Made by a program: the position numbers and the translations under genes. Shown in pieces: positions 1 to 7,467 of a DNA stretch of 35,293 nt. Origin of the DNA: Burkholderiales bacterium (lineage in GTDB: Bacteria > Pseudomonadota > Gammaproteobacteria > Burkholderiales > Burkholderiaceae_C); assembly GCA_003241965.1 (NCBI GenBank), contig QBMB01000048.1, forward strand, positions 1-35,293, written 5' to 3'. The notes under the pieces were generated by a model. The model ran no database searches. It saw nothing but the letters and a program-made list of their open reading frames with translations, and was not told the DNA's origin. Numbering within the stretch: the first letter of the stretch is position 1; each line of letters starts with the position of its first letter.

Positions 1-87
1 GGCTTTGGTGGCGGGCGCGGAGGCGGCGGCTTCAGCTCGGGTGGAGGCGGCAACTTCGGCGGCGGCGGCGCCTCGGGCGGCTGGTGA
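1..87 (+). CDS. TPM-domain (YgcG-type) protein, C-terminal end only
   Basis: Only the last 28 codons are inside the window, ending at a TGA at 85-87. They encode an almost pure glycine/serine/phenylalanine tail (GFGGGRGGGG..., then ...ASGGW). Glycine-rich tails ending in a GGxSGGW-like motif are typical of YgcG/TPM-domain exported membrane proteins, which often sit between lemA and a second TPM gene. The next gene is itself a TPM-like protein starting within a few bases, which supports the call and implies one operon. The TPM domain, signal peptide and membrane segment would lie upstream of the window and cannot be seen, so the identity is inferred from the tail and the context. Confidence 0.6.
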   Translation, partial: GFGGGRGGGGFSSGGGGNFGGGGASGGW

Positions 88-92
88 GAACC

Positions 93-620
93 ATGAACAA
101 GCTGCTGCGCATCTTCAAACACCGCTGGATGGACCGCTCGGACACCCTGCGCGCGTTGCCCGACGACATGGCCGGGCGCATCGCGCGCCGTGTGGCCGCC
201 AGCGAAGGCCGGCACACCGGCGAGGTGCGTCTGTGCGTGGAAGCCTCGCTGCCATTGAGCTACCTGTGGCGCATCGGTTCGGCCACGCCCCTGCCCGCCG
301 TGGTGCGCGAACGCGCCCTGACCTGGTTCGGGCGGTTGCGCATCTGGGACACCGAGCACAACAACGGCGTGCTCATTTATGTGCTGCTGGCCGAGCACGC
401 CATCGAGTTCGTGGCCGACCGGGCGCTCTCGCGCCGCGTGAGCCAGGACGAATGGCAGTCCATGGTTGATCGCCTGGCTTCACGCCTGCGCACAGGTGAT
501 TTTGAGGACGGCCTCACCCAGGCACTGGAAGAGGTGTCGGCCTTGCTGGTGGCTCATTTCCCGTCGGATGCGGGCGCCGTGCGGCCCAACGAGTTGCCCG
601 ACGCGGTGGTGCGCAGGTAA
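93..620 (+). CDS. TPM-domain protein (second, soluble-type copy)
   Basis: This 175-residue protein starts at the ATG at 93, just after the preceding stop; a GTG at 84 in the same frame would add three residues. No signal peptide or membrane segment is visible. The central part has the TPM-domain pattern: a VRLCVEASLP strand near residues 45-54, a WDTEHNNGVLIYVLL block near 87-101 followed by HAIEFVADRAL, and a helical C-terminus with FEDGLTQALEEV. TPM domains occur in bacterial membrane-associated proteins of poorly defined role and in plant photosystem II repair factors. Position directly after another TPM gene matches the common lemA-TPM-TPM arrangement. The biochemical function is unknown. 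Confidence 0.75.
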   Translation: MNKLLRIFKHRWMDRSDTLRALPDDMAGRIARRVAASEGRHTGEVRLCVEASLPLSYLWRIGSATPLPAVVRERALTWFGRLRIWDTEHNNGVLIYVLLAEHAIEFVADRALSRRVSQDEWQSMVDRLASRLRTGDFEDGLTQALEEVSALLVAHFPSDAGAVRPNELPDAVVRR

Positions 621-634
621 ACCGCCCTGGCGAG

Positions 635-1225
635 TCAGCCGCCCTTGCGCTTGTCCAGAGGGCTGCGGGAGTTCATCACCACCTGCAGCTCCTGCTGCAA
701 GGCCTTGTTCATCTGGGCGAAAGTCTTGAGCTTGCGGGTGGTCTCGCGCAGGCGGTCGGCCATGCGCTTGGAGATCGCCAGCAGCAGGCGCGAACCCAGC
801 CGGGGGTCTTCCTTGAGCAGGCGCATGAGCGCGGTGCGCGAAAGCACCGCAGCGGCGATGTTGGTGTTGGCCGTGCAGGTGGCCGAGCGCGGAGCACCAT
901 CGAGCACACCCATCTCGCCGATCAGGTGGCCAGGACCCATGATGTTGACCACCATGCTTTCGTGCAGACCGGGCAGCTCGTTCTCCACCGCGATGTCGCC
1001 TTCGAGCACCAGCAGCATGTAGTCGGTCTGCCGGACTTCCCCCTCCTGGATGATCACGGTGCCGGCCTTGATCAGCTTGGGTCGCATGTAGCCCACCACC
1101 TTGAGGGCGTCCGCCAGTGTGAGGTCGGCCAGGGCTGAAGGTGTGACCAGCAAACGTGCAGCGACCTCTTCAGGTGCCAGTTCTGGACTGTCCATGAGCG
1201 ATGACATCGGGTGGCTGATATTCAC
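635..1225 (-). CDS. Cyclic-nucleotide-binding-domain protein, no HTH
   Basis: The 196-residue product carries a Crp-type cNMP-binding beta-barrel over about residues 35-135. The phosphate-binding cassette reads GEMGVLDGAPRSATC (103-117), with the Glu and Arg ligands kept, so nucleotide binding is plausible. After the barrel comes a helix and a charged, coiled-coil-like tail (about 150-196). The winged-helix DNA-binding domain of Crp/Fnr proteins is absent, so it is probably not a classical transcription factor; it may act through protein contacts. The listed start is a GTG; ATGs at 1207 and 1195 are equally possible because no start has a clear ribosome-binding site. It is convergent with the TPM gene and lies 94 bases beyond livM on the same strand. 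Confidence 0.75.
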   Translation of the reverse strand: MNISHPMSSLMDSPELAPEEVAARLLVTPSALADLTLADALKVVGYMRPKLIKAGTVIIQEGEVRQTDYMLLVLEGDIAVENELPGLHESMVVNIMGPGHLIGEMGVLDGAPRSATCTANTNIAAAVLSRTALMRLLKEDPRLGSRLLLAISKRMADRLRETTRKLKTFAQMNKALQQELQVVMNSRSPLDKRKGG

Positions 1226-1238
1226 GCCCCGATGTTAT

Positions 1239-1272
1239 GCGCTGTACGGCGTGGGGCGCCGGCCGTCAGCGC
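1239..1272. repeat. GC-rich inverted repeat upstream of the cNMP-domain gene
   Basis: GCGCTG plus ACGGC-type bases at 1239-1250 pair with GCCGTCAGCGC at 1262-1272. This gives an 11-bp stem with a one-base bulge in the 94-base gap between livM and the cNMP-domain gene. A second GC palindrome (GGCCCGGGGCC) lies next to it at about 1277-1287, and on the leftward strand it is followed by GGCCTTTT-type sequence from the other arm. It could be an untranslated-leader hairpin or a weak boundary between the liv operon and the next gene. No strong T-tract terminator is present. Confidence 0.4.
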
Positions 1273-1319
1273 AAAAGGCCCGGGGCCCTGCCGTACTTTC
1301 TGCGTTTTTCGGGTTTTCG

Positions 1320-2357
1320 TTACTTTTCCGGAACAGCCGGCGAACCACGCTCGAAACGCACCCGGCGCTGCACCGGGAAAAGCCGCCAGTCGGCGCGGGC
1401 ACTGATCGCACCCCACAAGCCGTGACGCGCAAACACCGCCACCAGCAGCGTGAGCAACCCCAACACGATCATGTAGGTCGCCCCATGGGCAGAGAACCAT
1501 CGGTCGGCCAGGAAGTAGATCAAGGCGCCCAGCAACGGGCCTTCCAGCGAGCCGATGCCGCCCACCATGACCATGAAAATGGCGATGGACGTCCACCCGG
1601 GATCGAAGCCGGCGTTGGGCGAGAGGCGCAAGGCATTGAGGTAATACACCGCGCCCACCATGCCGCAGCCCACGGACGTGAGCAGAAAGACCAGGAAGCG
1701 CAGACGCCCCACGTTCACGCCCTGACTGGCGGCCGACACCGGGTTGTCGCGCATGGCCATGAGCGCCAGACCGTGGCGCGAGCGCAGCAAGGCATATGAA
1801 CCCCCCAGCGCCAGCACCAGCATGGCTGCGGCCAACCACAGCACACCCAGCTCACGCAGCGCCGGCGGCACCTGTTGCATGGCGCGCAGGGTCATGCCCG
1901 AACTGCTGCCCAACCCAGCCGTGCCGGAGGCCAACAGCCGGCAAACCTCGGCCACCACCCAGGTGCCGATGGCAAAGTAAGGCCCTTCCAGGCGGCGCAG
2001 CAACAGGTAACACGGCAGCGCCACCAACGCAGGCACCACCAGGCACAGGGCCGAGGCCAGGAAGGGGTGGATACCGAGGTGGTTGGACAGCACGAACAGC
2101 GCATAACCGGCCAGTCCGATGAAAGCCTGCTGGCCGATCGAGACCAAGCCGGCGTAACCCGCCATCAGGTTCCACATCTGGGCCAGCACCAGATAACAAC
2201 TGAGCTCGATGACCGAGCGGATGGTGCCCGCATCGGCCCACCACGGCAGGCTCAACATCGTGAGCAGTGCCAGGGCAACGAGCATGGCGACACAACGGCT
2301 GAGCGGCGTGTGGTATTCCAAGGTGGGCCGTGTCAGGCCGGCCGGGTGATCGTTCAT
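1320..2357 (-). CDS. livM: Branched-chain-type ABC transporter permease LivM
   Basis: This 345-residue polytopic membrane protein has the LivM family features. After a short cytoplasmic N-terminus and a first helix come WNLMAGYAGLVSIGQQAFIGLAGY (about 82-105), the conserved block of LivM permeases, and later a GPYFAIGTWVVAEVCRLL segment. The C-terminal half has the MAMRDNPVSAASQGVNV cytoplasmic loop that contacts the ATPase. It pairs with LivH to form the transmembrane channel of a hydrophobic/aromatic-substrate importer. Its ATG overlaps the livH stop by four bases (ATGA), indicating translational coupling. The substrate is not deducible from the permease alone; branched-chain amino acids, amides or aromatic acids are all known for the family. 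Confidence 0.9.
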   Translation of the reverse strand: MNDHPAGLTRPTLEYHTPLSRCVAMLVALALLTMLSLPWWADAGTIRSVIELSCYLVLAQMWNLMAGYAGLVSIGQQAFIGLAGYALFVLSNHLGIHPFLASALCLVVPALVALPCYLLLRRLEGPYFAIGTWVVAEVCRLLASGTAGLGSSSGMTLRAMQQVPPALRELGVLWLAAAMLVLALGGSYALLRSRHGLALMAMRDNPVSAASQGVNVGRLRFLVFLLTSVGCGMVGAVYYLNALRLSPNAGFDPGWTSIAIFMVMVGGIGSLEGPLLGALIYFLADRWFSAHGATYMIVLGLLTLLVAVFARHGLWGAISARADWRLFPVQRRVRFERGSPAVPEK

Positions 2358-3214
2358 GGAGACCTCGAGAACAGGCCGCGCGGGCGCAAGCCCAGCACCG
2401 CCAGGAAAACCAGGTGCCCGGCCAAAGTGCCCCAGCCGGCGTCGATGCGGGCACCGACCACCTGGGCAATGCCCAACACCATGGCGCCCCAGAAAGCGCC
2501 CCAGACAGATCCCATGCCGCCGATGATCACCGCCTCGAAGGCGTGGATGAGTTGGGCTGCACCGTCGGCTGGCGAGACCGTGACCCGCAGCGCCTGGAAC
2601 ACCGCAGACAGCCCCAGCACACCCACCGCGATGGAGGTGGCACCAGCGTACACGTGGCGCGGGTTCACGCCGGTCAGTGCCGAGGCTTCGGCATCGGCCG
2701 CAGAGGCACGCAGTGACAACCCGAAGGCCGTGTGCCGCAGCATGAGGTGCACGCCCACGGTGAGCACCACCGCCGCCAGCAGGGTCAGCAACGAGAGCAG
2801 ACCTAGATTGAGCGGCCCCAGTGCGACGCTGGCCGACTCCAGACCGTCACCCACCAGCGACCTTGCATCGGCGGTATAGATTTCCAACAGCAGGTTCTGG
2901 ATCGTGGTGGACAGCCCAAAGGTGGCGATGAGTGAAGGCAGGGGATCGGGCCCGACCACACGGTTGAGCAACACGCGCTGCAGCAGGTAGCCCCCCAGCG
3001 CGGCCAGGGGAACGAGCACCCCTGTCACGGTGACAGGTCCCACGCCCAGAGCAGCCGACAGGCTGATGGCGCAGAAGGACAGCAGGATCAGCAGATCACC
3101 ATGGGCGACGTTGACGATGCGCATGACACCGAACATCAGCGTCATGCCCAGTGCGTACTGTGCGTACAGACCGCCCAGCAGAATGCCCTGGACGAGCGCT
3201 TCAAGCCACTGCAT
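2354..3214 (-). CDS. livH: Branched-chain-type ABC transporter permease LivH
   Basis: The start at 3214 (MQWLEALVQGILLGGLYA) is preferred over an in-frame codon 12 residues upstream because a GGAG ribosome-binding site precedes it and because LivH proteins begin like this. The 286-residue product has the family hallmarks LGMTLMFGVMRIVNVAHGDLL (about 22-42) and, near the C-terminus, AFEAVIIGGMGSVWGAFWGAMVLG. It forms the second transmembrane subunit of the importer with LivM. The gene overlaps the end of livF by 14 bases and the start of livM by four, so the whole transporter is one tightly coupled transcript read leftwards. Confidence 0.9.
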   Translation of the reverse strand: MQWLEALVQGILLGGLYAQYALGMTLMFGVMRIVNVAHGDLLILLSFCAISLSAALGVGPVTVTGVLVPLAALGGYLLQRVLLNRVVGPDPLPSLIATFGLSTTIQNLLLEIYTADARSLVGDGLESASVALGPLNLGLLSLLTLLAAVVLTVGVHLMLRHTAFGLSLRASAADAEASALTGVNPRHVYAGATSIAVGVLGLSAVFQALRVTVSPADGAAQLIHAFEAVIIGGMGSVWGAFWGAMVLGIAQVVGARIDAGWGTLAGHLVFLAVLGLRPRGLFSRSP

Positions 3215-3935
3215 GGTCGGCTCCAAAGAAGGCACGGGTGATGTCTTCACGCGAGACTTGTGCCGATGGGGCGCTGAGTGTCACACGACCTTCGAGCAGG
3301 CAGTACACGTGCTGGGTCGACCGCTGGGCCAGGGCCACGTCCTGCTCCACCAGCACCAGTGCCATGCCCTGGGCTGCAATGGTCGGCAAGGCTTCGTAGA
3401 TCTCTGCGATGACGCGTGGTGCCAGACCCAGCGACAGTTCATCGCACAACAGCAGCCGGGGGTTGCACAACAGCGCACGCGCGATCGCCACCATTTGCTG
3501 CTGCCCGCCCGAGAGCGACTCGACCAAGGCATGTCGTTTCTCGCGCAGCACGGGAAAAAGCTCCTGCACGCGGGGGATCGTCCAGTCGGGCCCCAACACC
3601 GCGCTGCGGCGACCATGGTCTCGCGCCACGCGCAGGTTTTCCTCCACCGTCAGCCCGGCGAACAACCGCCTTCCTTCGGGCACCATCGCCACCCCGCGTT
3701 CAACCAGCCGGTGGGGCTGCAAACCACCCACCGACTCTCCGTCGAGCTGTACCGTGCCGGACGTCGGGGCCAACAGGCCGGTGAGGCATTTCAGCAGGGT
3801 GGATTTCCCGGCCCCATTGGCGCCGATCAGGGCCACGGCCTCGCCTGGGTCTATGGACACATCGATCCCGAACAGGGCCTGGAAGTCCCCATAGCCAGCG
3901 CTCAGCCCATGGGTGGACAACAGGGAACCGCTCAT
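3201..3935 (-). CDS. livF: ABC transporter ATP-binding protein LivF
   Basis: The start at 3935 is an ATG sharing four bases with the livG stop. The 244-residue ATPase has Walker A GANGAGKS (38-45), a LSGGQQQ signature (141-147), Walker B LLLCDE (161-166) and a VEQD switch-region histidine replacement typical of LivF (V196-D199). The LGLAP segment after Walker B (169-173) is the LivF subgroup marker. The residue after the catalytic Glu is Leu where most relatives have Pro (DEPSLGLAP). It energises import together with LivG. Nothing suggests inactivation: all catalytic motifs are complete. Confidence 0.92.
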   Translation of the reverse strand: MSGSLLSTHGLSAGYGDFQALFGIDVSIDPGEAVALIGANGAGKSTLLKCLTGLLAPTSGTVQLDGESVGGLQPHRLVERGVAMVPEGRRLFAGLTVEENLRVARDHGRRSAVLGPDWTIPRVQELFPVLREKRHALVESLSGGQQQMVAIARALLCNPRLLLCDELSLGLAPRVIAEIYEALPTIAAQGMALVLVEQDVALAQRSTQHVYCLLEGRVTLSAPSAQVSREDITRAFFGADHAVA

Positions 3936-4687
3936 GGCGCGACGGCCTCCCGCCCAAGGTAGATGCGCCGCACGTCCGGGTGGCCCATGACCGCCTGCGG
4001 TGAGCCCATGGCGAGCCGCTCGCCGAAGTTGAGCACCAGCACCCTGTCGGCCACGGCCATGACGGCGCGCAGGACGTGCTCGATCCACACGATCGCGATC
4101 CGCCGGGACTTGAGCGAAGCGACGAGCTCGATGAGCTGGTCGGCCTCGCCATCGGTCAAGCCGCCAGCGATCTCGTCGAGCAGCAGCAGGCGCGGGGCGC
4201 TGGCGAGTGCGCGCGCCAGTTCCAGGCGCTTGCGGTCAAGCAAGGTCAGCTTTGCGGCCAGCTGGTTGGCGCGCGCCAACAGCCCACACCGCTCAAGCAT
4301 ATCCATGCAGTGGGCCGTGGCGCTGCGTTCGGCCATGCCGCCACCGAACAGCGCCGCCACCAGGAGGTTCTCCAGCACCGTCATGCCCCCATAGGGACGC
4401 GGGATCTGGTAGGTGCGCCCGACCCCGGCGCGGCAACGCTCGAACGGCGGCAGCCCGTTCAGCGAGCGGCCCTCCAGGAGCATGTGCCCGGCGTCGGCCT
4501 GTGCATCTCCGCCAATGAGGTTGAACACCGTGGTCTTGCCGGCGCCATTCGGCCCGAGCACACCCAGCACCTCGCCCGGCATCACGTCCAGATCCAGGTT
4601 TCTCACGACGCTGAGCGTGCCGTACGACTTGCACAGTCCACGCACCGACAGCAGCGGCGGGGCATCCGGCAATGAGGGCGCACTCAC
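3932..4687 (-). CDS. livG: ABC transporter ATP-binding protein LivG, with unusual signature motif
   Basis: This 251-residue ATPase starts at a GTG (4685-4687) that overlaps the stop of the binding-protein gene (GTGA). Walker A is GPNGAGKT (45-52), the Q-loop Gln is at 94 and the H-loop His at 204 (WIEHVLRAVM), the LivG form. The helical LSGGQ-type signature is replaced by LTLLDRKRLELARAL (147-161), and Walker B reads LLLLDEIAGGL (167-177) instead of the usual LLLDEPAAGL. Comparable variants occur in LivG-like proteins of betaproteobacterial aromatic-compound importers, so this is likely a functional subgroup rather than decay. It pairs with LivF. Confidence 0.9.
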   Translation of the reverse strand: MSAPSLPDAPPLLSVRGLCKSYGTLSVVRNLDLDVMPGEVLGVLGPNGAGKTTVFNLIGGDAQADAGHMLLEGRSLNGLPPFERCRAGVGRTYQIPRPYGGMTVLENLLVAALFGGGMAERSATAHCMDMLERCGLLARANQLAAKLTLLDRKRLELARALASAPRLLLLDEIAGGLTDGEADQLIELVASLKSRRIAIVWIEHVLRAVMAVADRVLVLNFGERLAMGSPQAVMGHPDVRRIYLGREAVAP

Positions 4688-5982
4688 AGCGGTACAAGCT
4701 TCGCGTTGGTGGGCACAAAACGGGCGGCCGCGTTGTCGACAATGGCCAAGTCATAGCGGAACTTGCGGCCCACGACCCACTGGCCGCCGAGCACGGGGGT
4801 CTTGGCCACATTCTTTACCGGTCCACCCTTCCAGCGCACCGGCCCCACCAAGGTTTTGAGGTCGGTGGCCTGGATGGCATCACGAAGGGCGCGCCGGTCG
4901 TGTGGATCGGCGCAGCGCTTGAGCGCGTCCAGTGCCACCTCCCACAGCGCGTGCGAGTATCCCAAGGGCTGCGTCCACTGTTTGCGGCTGGTCGACTCGT
5001 AGTCGGCGGCAATGCTTGCTGCGCTCTCGCCGGTGAGCGAGGACGGGAACGGAAAGGCCGGCGTCCACCAGACCTCGCTGCTCAGGCCAACGCCCAGATC
5101 GCCCATGGCCTCCACCGCCGACGGAAACAGCAGTGCTTTGCCCACGGTGACGACCTTGGGCCGAAAGCCCTGCTGGCGGCATTGCGCCATGAAGGTCTTG
5201 AGGTCAGAAGGCAGCGTGATGCCGGCCACGATGTCCACACCAGCCTTCTTGAAGGCTGCGATCTGGGCCGAGAAGTCGGCAGTCTGCGGCTGAAAGAAGG
5301 GCGGCGTGACGTGGGTGTAACCCGCTTTGACAACCGCCGGTGGAAATCCGAACTCCGGGTTGGCCCAGGCCTCGCCGTCGGCGCTGCGCTCGAACAGAAA
5401 GCCGATCTTGCGGTTGGTGGGCAAAGAGTCCCACATGCCGTTGAAGCCTGCGATCACGTCCTCCAGGCCCCAGAAGAAGTGAAAGGTCCAGTCGAAAGGC
5501 TTGTCGGGTTTGCCGCCGCGCGAGAAGAAATAACTCTGCCAGGGCTGCACTGTGGACAGGCAAGGTACCCCGTGCAGTTCACATTGATCTGCGACGGGAT
5601 TGATGGTCTCGGTCGTGCACGACGGGAGCATCAGGTCCACCTTGTCGCGAAGGATGAGGCTGCCCGCGAGCTCGGCCGCCTTGTTCGGGTTGGACTGGCT
5701 GTCGCGCACCAGAATTTCCAGTGGACGGCGCTTGCCACCGATGTCCAGGCCCTGGGCGGTGAGCTGGCGGATCTTGTCCACCGTGTAGCGGTCGGTCTCG
5801 CCAAACAAGGCGTACGGCCCGGTCAGCGGGCTGATGTAGCCCACCCGCACAGGGCGCTCGCTCGCATGGCCAATGGCGGGCAGTGCCAGGGTGGCGGCCA
5901 CGGCGGCCAGGCCACGAAGCACGCCACGGCGGTCGGCGGGCGCGCCGCTGCGCAGGACATCGTTGTCAGGAAGGCTGTTCAT
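4684..5982 (-). CDS. Periplasmic substrate-binding protein of the Liv-type ABC importer
   Basis: The 432-residue product has an N-terminal twin-arginine-like signal (DRRGVLRGLAA, residues 17-27) followed by a hydrophobic stretch and a probable AxA cleavage site near residue 40 (IGHA-SERP). The mature part begins VRVGYISPLTGPYALFGE, the classical first strand/loop of Leu/Ile/Val-type (Peripl_BP_6) binding proteins, and continues with GGKRRPLEILVRDSQSN and later AGVDIVAG. An AGGAG ribosome-binding site precedes the ATG. It follows the SDR gene after 48 bases that contain a hairpin, then overlaps livG by four bases. The ligand is unknown; with the neighbouring cupin and SDR an aromatic ketone or acid is a reasonable guess. 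Confidence 0.88.
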   Translation of the reverse strand: MNSLPDNDVLRSGAPADRRGVLRGLAAVAATLALPAIGHASERPVRVGYISPLTGPYALFGETDRYTVDKIRQLTAQGLDIGGKRRPLEILVRDSQSNPNKAAELAGSLILRDKVDLMLPSCTTETINPVADQCELHGVPCLSTVQPWQSYFFSRGGKPDKPFDWTFHFFWGLEDVIAGFNGMWDSLPTNRKIGFLFERSADGEAWANPEFGFPPAVVKAGYTHVTPPFFQPQTADFSAQIAAFKKAGVDIVAGITLPSDLKTFMAQCRQQGFRPKVVTVGKALLFPSAVEAMGDLGVGLSSEVWWTPAFPFPSSLTGESAASIAADYESTSRKQWTQPLGYSHALWEVALDALKRCADPHDRRALRDAIQATDLKTLVGPVRWKGGPVKNVAKTPVLGGQWVVGRKFRYDLAIVDNAAARFVPTNAKLVPL

Positions 5983-6007
5983 GTTGTCTCCTTTTTTGGG
6001 TGGGGTT

Positions 6008-6025
6008 GGGCAGGTCGTCCTGCCC
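6008..6025 (-). other. Intercistronic hairpin before the binding-protein gene
   Basis: GGGCAGG (6008-6014) and CCTGCCC (6019-6025) form a perfect 7-bp stem with a TCGT/ACGA tetraloop. It sits in the 48-base gap between the SDR stop and the ribosome-binding site of the binding-protein gene. There is no T-tract on the transcribed strand, so it is not a normal intrinsic terminator. Such hairpins often protect the downstream mRNA end and help raise binding-protein levels above those of neighbouring genes. Confidence 0.45.
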
Positions 6026-6030
6026 CACGG

Positions 6031-6756
6031 TCAGACCGTGAGGTAGCCGCCGTCGACGGGCAGGGTGACCCCCGTGATGTAGGCGGATGCGGGGGAACAC
6101 AGGAAAGCAATGGCCTTGGCCACATCGATCGGCTCACCCCAACGGCCCAGCGGGGTGCGTGCCATCACGGCGGCCGAGGCCACGGGGTCGTTCATCAGTC
6201 CAGCCGCCAGGGGCGTGCGGATCCAGCCGGGCGCCACCGCGTTGACGCGAACCTGGTCGACCGCTGCCGCCTGGGCCAGGGACTTCGTGAGCTGAACCAC
6301 CCCGCCCTTGCTGGCCGCGTAGGCGGGGCGGTCCGCGCTGCCGAAAGTGCTGAACATCGACGCCACGTTCACCACACAACCCTGGTGGCGACGCAGCAAC
6401 GGCAGAGCCGCCTGGTAGGCCCGCATGATGGCGGTGAGATTGATGTTCAGCACATCCTCGAACACTTCAAGCCGGTACTCGGCATGGTCGCGGCTCACGC
6501 CGGCTGCGTTGATCAGGATGTCGAGCTGGGTCATGCCGGCGAACAGCCGGTCCCATGCCTGCGGCGCTCGCACATCCAGCTCGCTGCAGACGATGCGGTG
6601 GTGCTGCGGCGCATGCGGTCCCTGTGGCATCAGGCCCACGGCCTGCACACGCGCACCCAGCTCGGCCAGCAACAGCGCGGCACCCGCACCGATGCCGGAG
6701 GTGCCACCCACCACCAATGCGCTCAGGCCTTCAAAGAGACGAGGAGCGAAGCTCAT
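6031..6756 (-). CDS. Short-chain dehydrogenase/reductase (SDR)
   Basis: The start at 6756 ([18 protein letters not shown]) lies one base after the cupin stop, indicating coupling. The 241-residue protein is a complete classical SDR: cofactor-binding GGTSGIG (17-23), an acidic DV near 61-62, NAAG (83-86), catalytic Ser133, and YAASK with Tyr146 and Lys150. The C-terminal PVDGGYLTV is also family-typical. It should catalyse NAD(P)-dependent oxidation or reduction of an alcohol/ketone. In this operon it may act on the substrate or product of the cupin dioxygenase, for instance converting a side-chain alcohol to the hydroxyketone, but the substrate cannot be read from the sequence. Confidence 0.88.
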   Translation of the reverse strand: MSFAPRLFEGLSALVVGGTSGIGAGAALLLAELGARVQAVGLMPQGPHAPQHHRIVCSELDVRAPQAWDRLFAGMTQLDILINAAGVSRDHAEYRLEVFEDVLNINLTAIMRAYQAALPLLRRHQGCVVNVASMFSTFGSADRPAYAASKGGVVQLTKSLAQAAAVDQVRVNAVAPGWIRTPLAAGLMNDPVASAAVMARTPLGRWGEPIDVAKAIAFLCSPASAYITGVTLPVDGGYLTV

Positions 6757-6757
6757 T

Positions 6758-7291
6758 TCAGCGAAACAGGCTGTTGACGTAGGCGGCTCCAATCCCCACC
6801 TTCTCGTAGTGGGCGCGGCACAGTGCGATGTAGTCGTGCACGTCGAAGTGCCCGGTGGAGCGGCCCTCCTCATCGAGCCAGATCAGCGGCCCCTTGACGA
6901 TGAAGAAGACACGCATGGGCTGCGGGCTGTGGTACGCCACCAGCGTGTGCCCCTCGCCTGGTGTCTCATAGACGAAATCGCCTGCGCTGGCCACCCAGTC
7001 GTGCTCCAGGTAACCCCAGCGGCCCGAGATCGTGTACGCAAAGACTTCGTGAGGATGGTAGTGACGGTTCACCAAACCAGGACCGTCGGCGCGCAGCACA
7101 TCGGCCCACCGGTTCTCACTGGGCGATATCCACAGGGGCCGGGAGGACACCGTGTCGGTGAAGGGCACGTAGTAGCGGTTGTCGTCGGTGGCCGCGTTCG
7201 GTATGTGCACCTCCGCTTGGGCGTCGGGCTTGAACACGTCGCGGATGGGCGGGATCGACCGCCAGAATTCGGCCGGCACAGGGGTCTGCAT
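6758..7291 (-). CDS. Cupin dioxygenase, 2,4'-dihydroxyacetophenone dioxygenase-like
   Basis: The start at 7291 is supported by an AAGGAG site seven bases upstream. The 177-residue product is a single-domain cupin. Motif 1 reads [23 protein letters not shown], with His77, His79 and/or His81 and Glu96 as candidate metal ligands. Motif 2 contains ETPGEGHTL, with His115. Size, the HxH..E..H spacing and the WGYLEHDW block resemble 2,4'-dihydroxyacetophenone dioxygenase, a non-haem iron enzyme that splits the hydroxyketone side chain to 4-hydroxybenzoate and formate. This is recognition by memory of the family, not a search. It is the first gene of the leftward operon that continues into the SDR and the Liv-type importer, and it faces an AraC regulator. 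Confidence 0.75.
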   Translation of the reverse strand: MQTPVPAEFWRSIPPIRDVFKPDAQAEVHIPNAATDDNRYYVPFTDTVSSRPLWISPSENRWADVLRADGPGLVNRHYHPHEVFAYTISGRWGYLEHDWVASAGDFVYETPGEGHTLVAYHSPQPMRVFFIVKGPLIWLDEEGRSTGHFDVHDYIALCRAHYEKVGIGAAYVNSLFR

Positions 7292-7467
7292 GGCTTGTCT
7301 CCTTGAACTTTGCAGCGGATTCTGGAGGTGCCCTGCGGTTCGCGCTGTTCCCACTCGGACAACCTGCTGTTCTGAGCAGGACATGGCCAACGGCATCTAC
7401 TGCGTTCGGGGTATTGCCCCCCACCGAGGCACTCGGGAGACTCGGGTCCCCTTCCCAATGCCACACC
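7292..7467. promoter_or_regulatory. Divergent promoter/operator region between cupin operon and araC-type gene
   Basis: This 176-base region holds the cupin ribosome-binding site at its left edge and presumably the promoters of both units. Visible structure: a perfect inverted repeat CCTGCT-N6-AGCAGG at 7363-7380, and tandem direct repeats ACTCGGG at 7431-7437 and 7440-7446 (9-bp period), with a third related copy ACTCGGA at 7353-7359. Direct repeats are the usual form of AraC/XylS operators, although their spacing is often near one or two helical turns. No convincing -35/-10 or sigma-54 pair was recognised on either strand, as expected for activator-dependent promoters. Confidence 0.5.

Noticed and set aside
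1273..1319. Intrinsic terminator after livM
   Set aside because: The GC palindrome GGCCCGGGGCC with a short TTTT is too small a stem and loop for a confident terminator.
4672..6777. A 701-codon open frame on the plus strand
   Set aside because: It is antisense to the clear binding-protein and SDR genes; the His/Arg/Gly-rich product is a typical shadow translation.
7292..7467. Sigma-54 promoter (GG-N10-GC) in the cupin/AraC divergent gap
   Set aside because: GGGCAC-like sequence was seen on the leftward strand, but the downstream TTGCA-type element is not at the required spacing.
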